A DNA stretch of 64,000 nucleotides from Sphingobium sp. Leaf26 (GCF_001421665.1 NZ_LMKV01000032.1:62365-126364), one strand, 5' to 3'. Shown: positions 8,391-17,878, counted from the first letter of the stretch. Numbers and translations: made by a program. The notes: generated from the letters alone by a model not told the origin.

Positions 8391-9710
8391 CCTCCGGATA
8401 GCGCGTTGTTCACGAATGGCGAGGGTCGCCAGCGCTGCCAGGATCATCATGACGCCGCCCAGCATCAGCACATTGCGCGGATCACCGTCCAGCAGCGGCC
8501 GATAGATCAGCGGCATGGTCAGGCTTTCGATCATCATCGGAATGACGATGAACATGTTGAAAATGCCCATGTAGATGCCCGTCCGTTCTGGCGGTATGCT
8601 GTCGGCCAGAATGACATAGGGATTGCCCATCATACTGGCCCAGCCAAGGCCGATGCCGATCATCGGCATGAACAGCATCGTTTCGCTCCTGCACCAGGGA
8701 AGCGCCAGCATCGCAACGCCGGACGCCGCCACGCTGAAGGCATGGACCGGTCGCGCGCCGATCCGTCGCGCAATCGGCACCATGGCGAATGCCGCAACGA
8801 AGGCGATGAAATTATACAGGCCGCCGATCTGGCCGTTGACCAGCACCGCCTGACGGAAGCCCGCGCTCGCCGGATCGGACGTGTCGAATAATGACCGTGC
8901 GATAGCGAAGGCGACGAACTGCCAATAGCAGAACATGGCATACCACTGGAATAGCATGGCGACGGCCAGTTGACGCATCGGCGCAGGCATATCGACGACC
9001 GCCTGTCGCAAATCGCGCCACGTCGTGCGCGCCGACAGCGCCTCTGTTTGCATTGCTGCAATCTCCTGCGGCGTCAGCGGCAATTCGGGCACGCGCAGAA
9101 CCGACCACAGGATGGTCGACAGCGACAGGACCGCCCCTACGATGAAAGCGATACGGGTGATGACAGGTATGCCAGAGGGGTCGAGCGCATCGGGGCTGAG
9201 GCCCCACCAGACCAGCAGAGAAGGCGCAAGATAGGAGAGCGTCTGCGCCAGTCCGGTAAAAGCGCTTTGCGTGAGAAAGCCGAGCGGTCGCTGGCTGGTG
9301 TCGAGCCGGTCGCTGACATAGGCGCGATACGGCTCCATCGTCACATTGTTGGCCGCATCCAATACCCAAAGCAGGCTGGCCGCAACCCACAAGGCGCGGC
9401 TGTAGGGCATGGCGAACAGGCATAGGCTGCACAATATCGCACCGATCAGGAAATAGGGCGTTCTACGGCCGATACGGGTAACGGTGCGGTCGCTTAGCGC
9501 GCCGATGATCGGCTGGATCAGCAGGCCGGTCATAGGCCCTGCCAGCCACAACAGCGGCAGCGACGCTTCGTCAGCGCCAAGATAGCTGTAGATCGGCCCC
9601 ATATTGCTCTGTTGCAAACCGAAGCTGAATTGCAGGCCCAGGAAGCCCAGGTTCATCTGGATTATCCGGCCGAGTGAAAGGCGTGGCTTGCTGGTCGCTG
9701 CGTAGTTCAC
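8379..9710 (-). CDS. MFS sugar transporter, SLC45/sucrose-carrier-like
   Basis: This 443-residue inner-membrane carrier has about 12 hydrophobic segments. The loop RIGRRTPYFLIGA after the second helix pair is the GRRxP motif seen in SLC45-like maltose/sucrose/proton symporters, and MEPYRAYVSD follows. The gene lies between the LacI gene (convergent) and the GH68-fructokinase operon (divergent), with two operators in the divergent promoter. Import of sucrose released from raffinose is the most likely role. It resembles the second carrier at 25006-26493 in N-terminal sequence (NMGPIYSYLG versus NMSRVFQSLG). Confidence 0.88.
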   Translation of the reverse strand: MNYAATSKPRLSLGRIIQMNLGFLGLQFSFGLQQSNMGPIYSYLGADEASLPLLWLAGPMTGLLIQPIIGALSDRTVTRIGRRTPYFLIGAILCSLCLFAMPYSRALWVAASLLWVLDAANNVTMEPYRAYVSDRLDTSQRPLGFLTQSAFTGLAQTLSYLAPSLLVWWGLSPDALDPSGIPVITRIAFIVGAVLSLSTILWSVLRVPELPLTPQEIAAMQTEALSARTTWRDLRQAVVDMPAPMRQLAVAMLFQWYAMFCYWQFVAFAIARSLFDTSDPASAGFRQAVLVNGQIGGLYNFIAFVAAFAMVPIARRIGARPVHAFSVAASGVAMLALPWCRSETMLFMPMIGIGLGWASMMGNPYVILADSIPPERTGIYMGIFNMFIVIPMMIESLTMPLIYRPLLDGDPRNVLMLGGVMMILAALATLAIREQRAIRRASA

Positions 9711-9771
9711 GGCATTCCTCTCCGGTGCTGGAGGACTGTTCCCATCCTGCCAGCCCTGTCATAGAAGATTA

Positions 9772-9811
9772 TGCAATCGTTTGTAAACAGGTCTTGCAAT
9801 CGTTTGTAAAA
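9772..9811. promoter_or_regulatory. Tandem LacI-type operators in the transporter/GH68 divergent promoter
   Basis: The 16-mer TGCAATCGTTTGTAAA occurs twice, at 9772-9787 and 9795-9810, with 23 bp between repeat starts. The sites lie 62 bp upstream of the transporter start and about 250 bp before the GH68 start. The spacing, about two helical turns, suggests two repressor dimers on one face of the DNA. The leader between 9812 and 10058 shows no gene. Confidence 0.7.
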
Positions 9812-10058
9812 CCTATCATCAAAGGTGCGAATAAAAGAAAAGCGAGAGGCACAGGCAAGTGAACACATCCGCTCCTTATCCATTATGCCTTTTCGGCTGC
9901 CGACCTCTCGCTGCATGCGCACGGATACATACGCTTGTTTGCATCAGCCCGCCCTGATTTCTCCTTTTCCAAGGCGTCGTCCTTGGAAAATCATGACCTC
10001 CGTCAATGTCTGCACGTATTGGCGGAGGTCATGGCTCAGCCTTGTTTTCAACGGATAT

Positions 10059-11174
10059 ATGAAGATGACCAGCCATTGGACAGCCGCCCATGTGGCCGCG
10101 ATCGACCCGTCCACCATCCCCTTTTCGCCCGCGTTCGCAAAGCCGCATCCGCTGATCGCCGGTGTGGACCTTTGGGATTACTGGCCCATCCAGGAAATGG
10201 ATGGTACGCAAGCGGAAATCGCTGGCGGAACCCTTTTCATCCTGCTGTCCGCGCCAGCCCAGATCGATCCCGATGCCCGTCACGGCAAGGCGCGCCTTCG
10301 CCTGATGCACAGGGTGGCCGGGCAATGGCATGACCTTGGGCTGCTGTTCGACGCGGATTTTTCGCCGGGCAGCCGGGAATGGTCCGGTTCCGCCATAGTG
10401 TCGCCCGATCACGGCGCGATTACGCTCTATTACACCGTCGCGGGCGCAAGGGGCGAGGCGAACATCAGCTTCAGCCAGCGTCTTTTCGAGACTCATGCTG
10501 ATTTTACAGTCGAAAAGGGGCGACCCATAGTGTCGCCCTGGTCTGCGCCCGTCGAAATGTTCCAGCCGGACGGTATAGATTATGTGAAAGATATGGAGGG
10601 CGGCGGGGCCATCGGAACGATCAAGGCCTTTCGCGACCCGGCCTTTTTCCGTGATCCGGTTGATGGCGAGGCCTATGTTTTCTTTGCTGCGTCGCTGGCG
10701 GCTTCGACCTCTCTCTGGAACGGGGCAGTCGGAATGGCGCGGCGCAATGCGCAGGGACTATGGGATGCGATGCCACCGCTGATCTCGGCCGACGGCCTCA
10801 ATAACGAACTCGAACGACCACATGCGATACTCTATGATGGCCGCTATTATCTGTTCTGGTCGACCCAGGAAAAGGTGTTTGCCAGTGATGGACCGACAGG
10901 GCCGAATGGCCTTTATGGCATGGTAGCCGATCAGTTGGCGGGACCGTGGCGGCCCATAAATGGCACCGGACTTGTTTTCGCCAATCCACCTGAGGCGCCG
11001 TTTCAGGCCTATAGCTGGTTCGTGCTGCCAGACCTCACCGTCCAAAGTTTTGCCGACATGACACAACTGGCCCATTCACCACGCAGTCCGGAAGAAGCGC
11101 GCGCGCATTTCGGTGGCACGCCCGCACCCGAGTTGCGCCTGATCCTTCAAAATGATCGGGCGCGCCTGGCATGA
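10059..11174 (+). CDS. GH68 family beta-fructofuranosidase/levansucrase
   Basis: The enzyme splits sucrose to glucose and fructose and may also transfer fructosyl units to make fructan. GH68 signatures appear in order: LWDYWPIQ near residue 38 (nucleophile Asp), EWSGSA near 109, FRDPAF near 191 (transition-state Asp) and ELERPH near 251 (acid/base Glu). At about 371 residues it has the size of the signal-less Zymomonas enzymes, and its N-terminus SHWTAAHV aligns with theirs. I therefore chose ATG 10059 (or 10065) rather than an upstream start. No signal peptide is visible. The gene overlaps the fructokinase start by ATGA. Confidence 0.9.
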   Translation: MKMTSHWTAAHVAAIDPSTIPFSPAFAKPHPLIAGVDLWDYWPIQEMDGTQAEIAGGTLFILLSAPAQIDPDARHGKARLRLMHRVAGQWHDLGLLFDADFSPGSREWSGSAIVSPDHGAITLYYTVAGARGEANISFSQRLFETHADFTVEKGRPIVSPWSAPVEMFQPDGIDYVKDMEGGGAIGTIKAFRDPAFFRDPVDGEAYVFFAASLAASTSLWNGAVGMARRNAQGLWDAMPPLISADGLNNELERPHAILYDGRYYLFWSTQEKVFASDGPTGPNGLYGMVADQLAGPWRPINGTGLVFANPPEAPFQAYSWFVLPDLTVQSFADMTQLAHSPRSPEEARAHFGGTPAPELRLILQNDRARLA

Positions 11175-12094
11175 CAGTTAGCGAACCGCTTATCGCCGGG
11201 GTAGAACTGGGCGGCACAAAGTGCATCGCGACGCTGGCACGAGGGCGAAAGATCGTCCGGCAGGCACGGTGGCCGACGCAGAGCGCCGCAACGCTGGACC
11301 ATGTGTCCAATGCCCTGACCCAATGGTATGGCGATACGCCTTTTGCGGGGATCGGCATTGCCAGCTTCGGCCCGATCCATGTCGATCTGCACCACGCCGC
11401 ATTTGGGCGCATGGGCAATACGCCCAAGCCCGGATGGGCTGGCGTCAATGTACGCGCGCATTTCGCCGACCGCTTCGACATACCCATCGGCATCGACACA
11501 GACGTGGCGGGCGCGGCGCTGGCGGAAGGCGCATGGGGGGCTTCGCAGGGATGCACGGTCCATGGCTATGTCACGATCGGCACGGGTGTTGGCTTTGGGC
11601 TGGTGGTGGAAGGCAAGGCCGTTCATGGACATCTCCATCCCGAAGCCGGACATTTGCGCATCCGCAGGCAGGTGGGTGATAGCTTCGCCGGAGCCTGTCC
11701 GACCCATGGCGATTGTCTGGAAGGTCTGGTCGGGGGGCCGGCGCTGGCAGCGCGCGCGCTGGTCGCCGTGGCGGATTTGGGCGAAGACGATCCGCTTTGG
11801 GAGCAGGTGGCGGGGGACATATCCGAATGGACCACGATGATGATCCTTGCGCTGTCGCCACAGCGGCTGGTGATGGGCGGTGGCGTGATGCAGGCACGGC
11901 CTCATCTTCTGCCAATGATCTGCAAGCGAACTGCAGCGCTGCTCAATGGATATATCGAAGACCTCGACGAGGCGGCGCTTGAAAAGATCATCGTGCATCC
12001 TGGCTTAGGAGTCGATACGGGCCCTCTGGGCGCGGTCCTCCTGGGCCAACGTGCGGTAACGATTCAAGCCCGCGACCGTATGGATAATATATAA
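11171..12094 (+). CDS. ROK-family fructokinase
   Basis: The kinase phosphorylates fructose with ATP in the cytoplasm. The N-terminal GVELGGTKCIATLARG is the ROK phosphate-binding segment. HLHPEAGHLRI near residue 160 is the ExGH motif, and CPTHGDCLEGL is the ROK zinc-binding/signature segment. The 4-bp overlap with the GH68 gene shows a two-gene operon that would turn sucrose into fructose 6-phosphate. A second ROK kinase of the same type lies at 48392-49336. Confidence 0.9.
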   Translation: MTVSEPLIAGVELGGTKCIATLARGRKIVRQARWPTQSAATLDHVSNALTQWYGDTPFAGIGIASFGPIHVDLHHAAFGRMGNTPKPGWAGVNVRAHFADRFDIPIGIDTDVAGAALAEGAWGASQGCTVHGYVTIGTGVGFGLVVEGKAVHGHLHPEAGHLRIRRQVGDSFAGACPTHGDCLEGLVGGPALAARALVAVADLGEDDPLWEQVAGDISEWTTMMILALSPQRLVMGGGVMQARPHLLPMICKRTAALLNGYIEDLDEAALEKIIVHPGLGVDTGPLGAVLLGQRAVTIQARDRMDNI

Positions 12095-12141
12095 TCGTGA
12101 AGGTTCGGCCCGCCTGTTCTGAGGCACGGATACGGCGAGCA

Positions 12142-12650
12142 ATGAGGTCGTGGCTTTTGATCGCCATGGCGATTGGCGTTGGGATATTCGGGATTGGTTC
12201 CTCGTCGTCTTGTGCGCTGGCGTAGACGCGCACGGAATTGTCATCCCACCGCGACACGGCGTTGGGGATTGCTACGCTACGCTTGTGAGAGGGGCGCGCA
12301 CCAGAGGCGACCAGCGACGATCCTGAAGAGGTGCCGACGCTGACGCTCTTCCGTGCCCAGCCCGGTAGTGAAAATGGCGCGGCGGTCATTGTCGCACCAA
12401 GAGGGGCCTACCGGGAATTGGCAGGTATATTGGAAGGGCGCGAGGTTGCTGACTGGTTCACCTCGCGGGGGGTGACGGCTTTCGTCCCGAACTATCGTGT
12501 CGGTGCCAAGGCGCGCCTGCCGATTCCTCTTCTTGATGGGGAAAGGGCTATCCGTCTCGTCAGAGCAAATTCAGCGCAGTTCAAAATTCAGCCTGATCGG
12601 ATAGGGATGATCGGATTTTCTGCTGACGGCGAACACTCCTCAAGTGTGCG
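12142..12650 (+). pseudogene. Broken alpha/beta-hydrolase (BD-FAE/acetylesterase-like) gene
   Basis: An ATG at 12142 opens a clear signal peptide (MRSWLLIAMAIGVG, ending ALA), but TAG follows after 27 codons and TGA 20 codons later in the same frame. The frame then resumes with PTLTLFRAQPG, VADWFTSRGVTAFVPNYR and GERAIRLVRANS, which are typical of secreted esterases of this family. Two active-site motifs are damaged: the expected APGGAY reads APRGAY, and GFSAGGH reads GFSADGEH, where a shift leads into transposase sequence. The C-terminal half is gone. The gene directly follows the sucrose operon. Confidence 0.8.
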
Positions 12651-13292
12651 ATTTGTGGATGCGATCCTGTGGATGGCTGGCAATACGGCGCATTGGCGTG
12701 ATCTGCCGGAGGTTCCCGGCAAATGGACAGCGGTTCATGCGCGCTTTTGCCGCTGGTGTCGCAACGGCATATGAGAGAGGCTCTTCCATGCCATGGCCGA
12801 TACGCCCGACTTCGAATATGTCATGATCGACAGCAGGATATCAAAGGTCCATGCCGATGGGTAGTGCGAAAAAGGGCGGGGGCTCAAAGTGCCGCCATCG
12901 GTCGTTCGCGTAGTGGACTGACGACCAGACTGCACGTTCTGGTCGAGGCGATCGGCGTGCCGCTGCGGATTCATTCGACGCCGGGACAATAGAGCGATTG
13001 CCTACAGGCCCGGCCTATCAAGTCTGGCTCGAAGGGCGTCGGTCATGTCATCGTCGATGCGTCCTATGATGCCGATCCGCTACGCGCCTTCATTGCCGAT
13101 GACCTCGGCGCAACCGCCCAGATAACGGTCAACCCCAACCCCAACCCCGCCCATCGACAGGAGGCTCTACAAGGAACGCCATCAGGTCGAATGCTTATTC
13201 AACAAACTCAAACCTTCCCGCACAAACGCCAGAAAACTCCTCCGGCATTCATCGGCTTCGTGCATCTCGGATGCGCAATGATGTGGCTATGA
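12650..13292 (+). pseudogene. IS5-family transposase relic inserted in the esterase gene
   Basis: Pieces of an IS5 transposase can be followed through several frames. RFVDAILWMAG and HWRDLPEVPGKW are followed by RFCRWCRNG, SRSGLTTRLHVLVEA, HVIVDASYDADPLRAFI and finally FIGFVHLGCAMMWL before a stop at 13290-13292. The N-terminal part is missing and multiple frameshifts separate the blocks, so the element is dead. I could not identify clean terminal repeats. Confidence 0.75.
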
Positions 13293-13315
13293 CGAATGCA
13301 GACAGCGTCTAGCGC

Positions 13316-15355
13316 TCAGGCCCCCACCAAATGCCGCGCTCGCATCAACGCCTCTGCGTCGGGCGCGCGTCCCAAGAAGGCGCGGAACGACTCCATTGGA
13401 TCGCGACTATCACCGGCAGCCAATATTTCGTCACGAAAGCGCGCGGCGAGTTGGGGGTCGAAAATGTCGCCCGCCTCGACAAATGCCTCGAACGCATCGG
13501 CGTCCAGCGCCTCGGACCAGGCATAGCTGTAATAGGCGGCAGAATAGCCGCCGTCGAAAATATGGGTGAAATAGGGGAAGCGGTGCCGCAGGCCGACTTC
13601 AGGCGGCATCCCCAACCGGTCGAGTTCCGCCGCAACAAAGGCGCGCGGGTCCGCCTCCGCGGCCGGTTGCTGGTGGACGGCCAGGTCGACCAGCGAGCAG
13701 CCGATCAGTTCGACCGTGGCGAAACCCTGGCCATAGGCCTCTGCCTTGCGGATCGCGCCGATCAGGTCGTCGGGCACGCCGAAGCCAGCGAGCACTTCCC
13801 GGCTGACGATCCAATTTTCCATGAACTTGCTGGGAAACTCTACAAAGTCGCGCGGAACTGCCGTGCCCGACTGGCTGGGATAGGTGACGCAGGAGAGGAG
13901 GCCGTGCAACGCATGGCCGAATTCATGAAACAGAGTGCGCGCCTCATTGATCGACAGGCGGGTCGCGCCGCGATCGGGCGGCGGCGCAGCGGCGAAATTG
14001 GCGACGAGATAGACGACCGGGCGAACGTCGCCGTCCATCGCCTCCTGCACCCGCAGACTGCCCATCCAGGCGCCGCCATGTTTCTCCGGCCGCGCCAGAT
14101 AGTCGGTGAACAGGAGACCCACAGCGCCACCGTCCTTATCCGCGACTTCCCAAGCCCAGACATCGGGATGATAGCCGGCGATGTCGGCACGACGGATGAA
14201 GCTGAGGCCATAAAGGCGCGCGGCGGTATCGAACGCCGCTTGCCGCACTGCATCGAGCCGCAGATGCTCCGCCACCGCCGCGCCGTCCAGCGCATAACGG
14301 GCGCGCCGCACCTGTTCCGAGTAGAAGCGCCAGTCCCAGGGCGCGAGAGCGAAGCTGCCGCCCTCCGCATTGATCAGCGCTTGAAGCTCCGCCGCTTCCT
14401 CAGCCGCACGGCGCATACCCGGCTCCCAGAGTTGGCGCATCAGGTCGGTCGCCGCTGCGGGATCATGCGCCATACTGTCTTCCAGCGCATAATGGGCATG
14501 ATCAGCATAGCCGAGCAGCGCCGCCCGCTCCCGCCGTAGCGCCAGAGTTTCAGCGATGATCGACCAATTGTCGTGCGTCCCGCCGTCACAGCGATCAGTG
14601 AAGGCGCGCCACAACTTTTCGCGCAGGTCGCGCCGCTTGGAGAAGGTCAGGAAGCCCTCATAATCGGTGCGATCAAGCGTCACATGATAGCGGCCCGCCT
14701 GCCCCTTTGCCGCCGCGCGCCCGGCCGCGGCCTCGCATATGGCGGCCGGCAGTCCCTCCAGATCCTCCGACCCCAAATCCAGCATCCAGGCCGCCGTCGC
14801 CCCCAGCACATTCTGCCCGAACTGCACCGACAGGGCCGACAGCCGGGCATCGATAGTGGCGAAACGCTCTTTGTCGGCGGAGGCAAGCGCCGCGCCGCCG
14901 CGCAGGAAGCCCGCATAGCTGCTTTCGACCAACCGGATCTGCTCCGAGGTCAAGCCGTTCTGATGCCGGGCGGCATGGACCGCGAAGATGCGCGCCGCCA
15001 GCGCCGCATTATGGCTGATCGCGACCGAATGAGCACTGAGCCGCGCCGATATCTCTGCCTCAATCGCGCGAATGCCGGGCGTGCCCTGCGCCGAGGACAA
15101 GGTCCAGAACAGCCGCCTCACCCGCGCCAGCGCCTCGCCCGACCGCTCCAGCGCGGCGATCGTATTGTCGAAGTTCGCAGGCATATCCTGAGCTGCGATC
15201 GCCGCAATCTCGGCCCTATGCCAGCTGATCGCGGTGATCAGCGCCGGTAGGAAATCCTCGTCCCGCACCTGCGCGAAGGGCGGCGCGCCGAGCGGGCCGT
15301 TCCAGGGTTGCAGTAAGGGGTTGGCGATCGGATCAGTCAAACGAGGACACCTCAT
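13316..15355 (-). CDS. M3-family zinc metallopeptidase (oligopeptidase A/Dcp-like)
   Basis: The 679-residue cytoplasmic peptidase should cleave short peptides. HEFGHALHG near residue 474 is the zinc-binding HExxH motif of the family, followed by the family-typical DFVEFPSKFMENW. No signal peptide is visible. ATG 15355 is chosen; it overlaps the end of the upstream transglutaminase-like gene by 23 bp, which points to translational coupling in one operon with both transglutaminase genes. Confidence 0.9.
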   Translation of the reverse strand: MRCPRLTDPIANPLLQPWNGPLGAPPFAQVRDEDFLPALITAISWHRAEIAAIAAQDMPANFDNTIAALERSGEALARVRRLFWTLSSAQGTPGIRAIEAEISARLSAHSVAISHNAALAARIFAVHAARHQNGLTSEQIRLVESSYAGFLRGGAALASADKERFATIDARLSALSVQFGQNVLGATAAWMLDLGSEDLEGLPAAICEAAAGRAAAKGQAGRYHVTLDRTDYEGFLTFSKRRDLREKLWRAFTDRCDGGTHDNWSIIAETLALRRERAALLGYADHAHYALEDSMAHDPAAATDLMRQLWEPGMRRAAEEAAELQALINAEGGSFALAPWDWRFYSEQVRRARYALDGAAVAEHLRLDAVRQAAFDTAARLYGLSFIRRADIAGYHPDVWAWEVADKDGGAVGLLFTDYLARPEKHGGAWMGSLRVQEAMDGDVRPVVYLVANFAAAPPPDRGATRLSINEARTLFHEFGHALHGLLSCVTYPSQSGTAVPRDFVEFPSKFMENWIVSREVLAGFGVPDDLIGAIRKAEAYGQGFATVELIGCSLVDLAVHQQPAAEADPRAFVAAELDRLGMPPEVGLRHRFPYFTHIFDGGYSAAYYSYAWSEALDADAFEAFVEAGDIFDPQLAARFRDEILAAGDSRDPMESFRAFLGRAPDAEALMRARHLVGA

Positions 15356-16148
15356 CGGTATGGACCTGGAAGCGTACCAGATTTGCAGCGCCAAAGGCGG
15401 TCGTCAAGGCGACGTCGGTGGCGTCTCGGCCGCGCGCCATCAGGATGCGTCCTATCCGTGGCCGGTTGTGACGGGCGTCATGGGTATACCAGTCGCCGTC
15501 GATATAGACGTCGAACCAGGCGCTGAAATCCATCGGCGCATCAACCGGCGGCACGCCGATGTCACCCAGATAGCCCGTGCAATAGCGCGCCGGAATGTTC
15601 ATGCATCGACACAGGGTAATGGCGAGATGGGCAAAGTCGCGGCACACGCCACGCCGTTCCTGATAGCCGTTCCAGGCGGTCTTGTCAGCGCGGGCATGAT
15701 GATAGCCGAACTCGATGTGATTGTGGACGAAGTTGACGATCGCTTCCACCCGGTCGCGCGCGGTAGCATATTGGCCGAAATTGGCCCAGGCGACGTCCAT
15801 CAGCCGATCAGTCTCGCAATAGCGGCTGCCGAGCAGGAAGGGCATGACCGCGTCGGGCAATTCTTCGACCGGCAGTTGAGGGCCGTCGGGCGCGCGACGG
15901 TCTGGCTCACCGTTATCCTCGATCACGAAGTCGCAGGACAGGGTGACCTGACCTGGCGGGAGCGTCAGCCGGGTTGCGACATTCCCGAACCCGTCCTCGA
16001 AATGATAGAGTGGGATGTCTGGGCTGGCCATCAGCCGCTGTGGCGTGCGCAAATCCTGATGGCGCGATGGGTACAGGCTCAGCATCGCCATCATCGCCAC
16101 CTGTTTGTCAGTCGAGAACTCGATGTCATAGCCGCAGCGGATCAGCAT
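15333..16148 (-). CDS. Transglutaminase-like cysteine protein, second copy
   Basis: The 271-residue protein has the catalytic triad pattern of the transglutaminase-like fold: Cys in RRGVCRDFAHL near residue 166, His in WYTHDARHN and a nearby Asp. The N-terminal region (LPPGQVTLSCDFVI) forms the beta-sandwich that usually precedes the catalytic domain. It overlaps the upstream paralogue by 7 bp and the downstream peptidase by 23 bp. Whether it acts as a peptidase or an amide-forming enzyme cannot be decided from the sequence. Confidence 0.87.
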   Translation of the reverse strand: MLIRCGYDIEFSTDKQVAMMAMLSLYPSRHQDLRTPQRLMASPDIPLYHFEDGFGNVATRLTLPPGQVTLSCDFVIEDNGEPDRRAPDGPQLPVEELPDAVMPFLLGSRYCETDRLMDVAWANFGQYATARDRVEAIVNFVHNHIEFGYHHARADKTAWNGYQERRGVCRDFAHLAITLCRCMNIPARYCTGYLGDIGVPPVDAPMDFSAWFDVYIDGDWYTHDARHNRPRIGRILMARGRDATDVALTTAFGAANLVRFQVHTDEVSSFD

Positions 16149-17092
16149 GAAGTGGTCTTTCCTGGAGCGCCGGCGATGCGGCTGTTGATGGCGCCGTAGC
16201 CGGTGGTAGGGAACAGGGCTGGATCGGCACGGTGGACATCGACGCTGATGTCCATGCCAAGGAAACTGGCGGGTAGGCCGAACCAGGTGCCCGACAGCGG
16301 CAGCGCTTGATAGGGATCGCGCGCGATCGCCACGCGGATGAGGCCTCGATTGCCGATGATTCCGTTTGTCGGATCGAACTCGACCCAGCCCGATCCGGGG
16401 AGAAAGATGCGCACCCAGGCATGGGTGTTGCCACCCCCGACCACGCCCTCCCGCCGGGACGGATTATAGACATAGCCTGAGACGAAACGCGCGGCGAAGC
16501 CCAATGCCCGCACCGCCTCGATCATCAGCACCGCGAAGTCGCGGCAGGTGCCCTGCCGCTTGCGTAGTGTCTCGGTCGGCGACTGGGTGCCTTTCTCATG
16601 CCGGGGGACATAGGTGAAGTCCCGCTGGATCCCGGTCGCGATCCGGGTCAGCAGATCGACCGTGCCAGTATTGCCGTCATTGCTGACGAAGCCACGCGCC
16701 CAATTGTCGACGACCCGTTCCGGGTCGAGATGCTGTCGCTCGATCGACCGCAGCAGGTCGGGCATATCCTCTGACGAATAGGTGAAGGGGAAGAGCCGGG
16801 CATAGGGTTCGACATCGACCTGTTGCTGGGCCAGTGGTGCATGTTCCAGCGTTGCTTCACTGGTGACGACCAGATGCGATGCACGGTTTTTGAACAAGGC
16901 GATGGCTACGGAGTTTCCAAAGACATCGTGCAGCCAGCGCAGTTCACTGGGCCGCGGATCGATGGTGAGCCGGGCGGACAGCAATCGCTGGTCGAAGGCT
17001 TCGCGCGGCCGCATCATGATGCGATGCTCGCCGAGCGACACTGGCTGCTGATAGCGATAGGTCGTGACGTGATGGATCGTCAGCAACGGCAT
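16142..17092 (-). CDS. Transglutaminase-like cysteine protein, first copy
   Basis: The 316-residue protein begins with the bacterial transglutaminase-like N-terminal domain (HHVTTYRYQQPVSLGEHRI), followed by the catalytic domain: Cys in QGTCRDFAVLM near residue 180, His in NTHAWVRIFL and Asp in WVEFDPTNG. Proteins of this layout often sit with alpha-E and circularly permuted ATP-grasp genes in peptide-amidation clusters, but neither partner is present here. Its start codon is only 15 bp from the divergent amidohydrolase start. Confidence 0.88.
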   Translation of the reverse strand: MPLLTIHHVTTYRYQQPVSLGEHRIMMRPREAFDQRLLSARLTIDPRPSELRWLHDVFGNSVAIALFKNRASHLVVTSEATLEHAPLAQQQVDVEPYARLFPFTYSSEDMPDLLRSIERQHLDPERVVDNWARGFVSNDGNTGTVDLLTRIATGIQRDFTYVPRHEKGTQSPTETLRKRQGTCRDFAVLMIEAVRALGFAARFVSGYVYNPSRREGVVGGGNTHAWVRIFLPGSGWVEFDPTNGIIGNRGLIRVAIARDPYQALPLSGTWFGLPASFLGMDISVDVHRADPALFPTTGYGAINSRIAGAPGKTTSC

Positions 17093-17107
17093 GAAAGGAA
17101 TATCCCG

Positions 17108-17878
17108 ATGGCCAAAGAGGCGGCCACATTATTGGGTCCGGACGATCCGGCACCATTCGCTATCGATAACGCGGAAGGTCGCTCGCCGTTCCTGTTGGTC
17201 GGCGATCACGCGGGATCAGCTATCCCTTTGACGCTGGGCCATCTAGGCTTGGCCGCGATAGACCGAACACGGCATATCGCTATCGACATTGGCGTACGGG
17301 GGCTTGGCAGAGAATTGGCGCGCCTGCTCGACGCGCCTTTCATTCATCAAACCTATTCGCGCCTTGTGATCGACTGCAATCGCGATCCCCGGCATGATGA
17401 CGCTATAGCCATCCAGTCCGACGGCACATCCATTACTGGTAATGGCGCACTGGACGACGCAGCTAGGCAGGCCAGGATAGCGGCGATCCACACGCCCTAT
17501 CATGCGGCCATATCGGCGATGCTCGATGCCAGGCAGGCGGCGGGTATTGAGACTATCCTGCTTTCGCTACACAGCTTCACTCCAAAGCTGAACGGTCTTG
17601 TCCGGCCTTGGCATATAGGCGTTCTTCACTGGCTTGGACGCACGGATTTCGCCATGGCGATGGTTGCACAATTACAGGGCGACCAGGCGATATGTGTGGG
17701 CGACAACGCGCCCTATCGCATGGATGCCACCGACTATACGATACCCTTGCACGCCTTTTCGCGCGATCTGCCCTATGCAGAACTTGAGATCAGACAGGAT
17801 CTTATCAGCGATCATAGCGGACAAGCTCATTGGGCCGTCCAAATCCAGAAGGTGGCGAGGTGGGCATGGCGATCATAG
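17108..17878 (+). CDS. N-formylglutamate amidohydrolase family protein
   Basis: The 256-residue zinc hydrolase contains LVGDHAGSAIP near residue 30, VIDCNRDPRHDD and LSLHSFTP, the family landmarks. AAAGGAA precedes ATG 17108 at good distance. No histidine-degradation genes are nearby; instead the gene lies divergent from two transglutaminase-like proteins. The true substrate may therefore be a peptide or gamma-glutamyl-type amide rather than formylglutamate; this is inference. Confidence 0.88.
   Translation: MAKEAATLLGPDDPAPFAIDNAEGRSPFLLVGDHAGSAIPLTLGHLGLAAIDRTRHIAIDIGVRGLGRELARLLDAPFIHQTYSRLVIDCNRDPRHDDAIAIQSDGTSITGNGALDDAARQARIAAIHTPYHAAISAMLDARQAAGIETILLSLHSFTPKLNGLVRPWHIGVLHWLGRTDFAMAMVAQLQGDQAICVGDNAPYRMDATDYTIPLHAFSRDLPYAELEIRQDLISDHSGQAHWAVQIQKVARWAWRS

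Noticed and set aside
13331-14539. Open frame of about 400 codons antisense to the M3 peptidase
   Set aside because: The peptidase frame has HEFGHALHG and continuous family similarity; the antisense frame does not.
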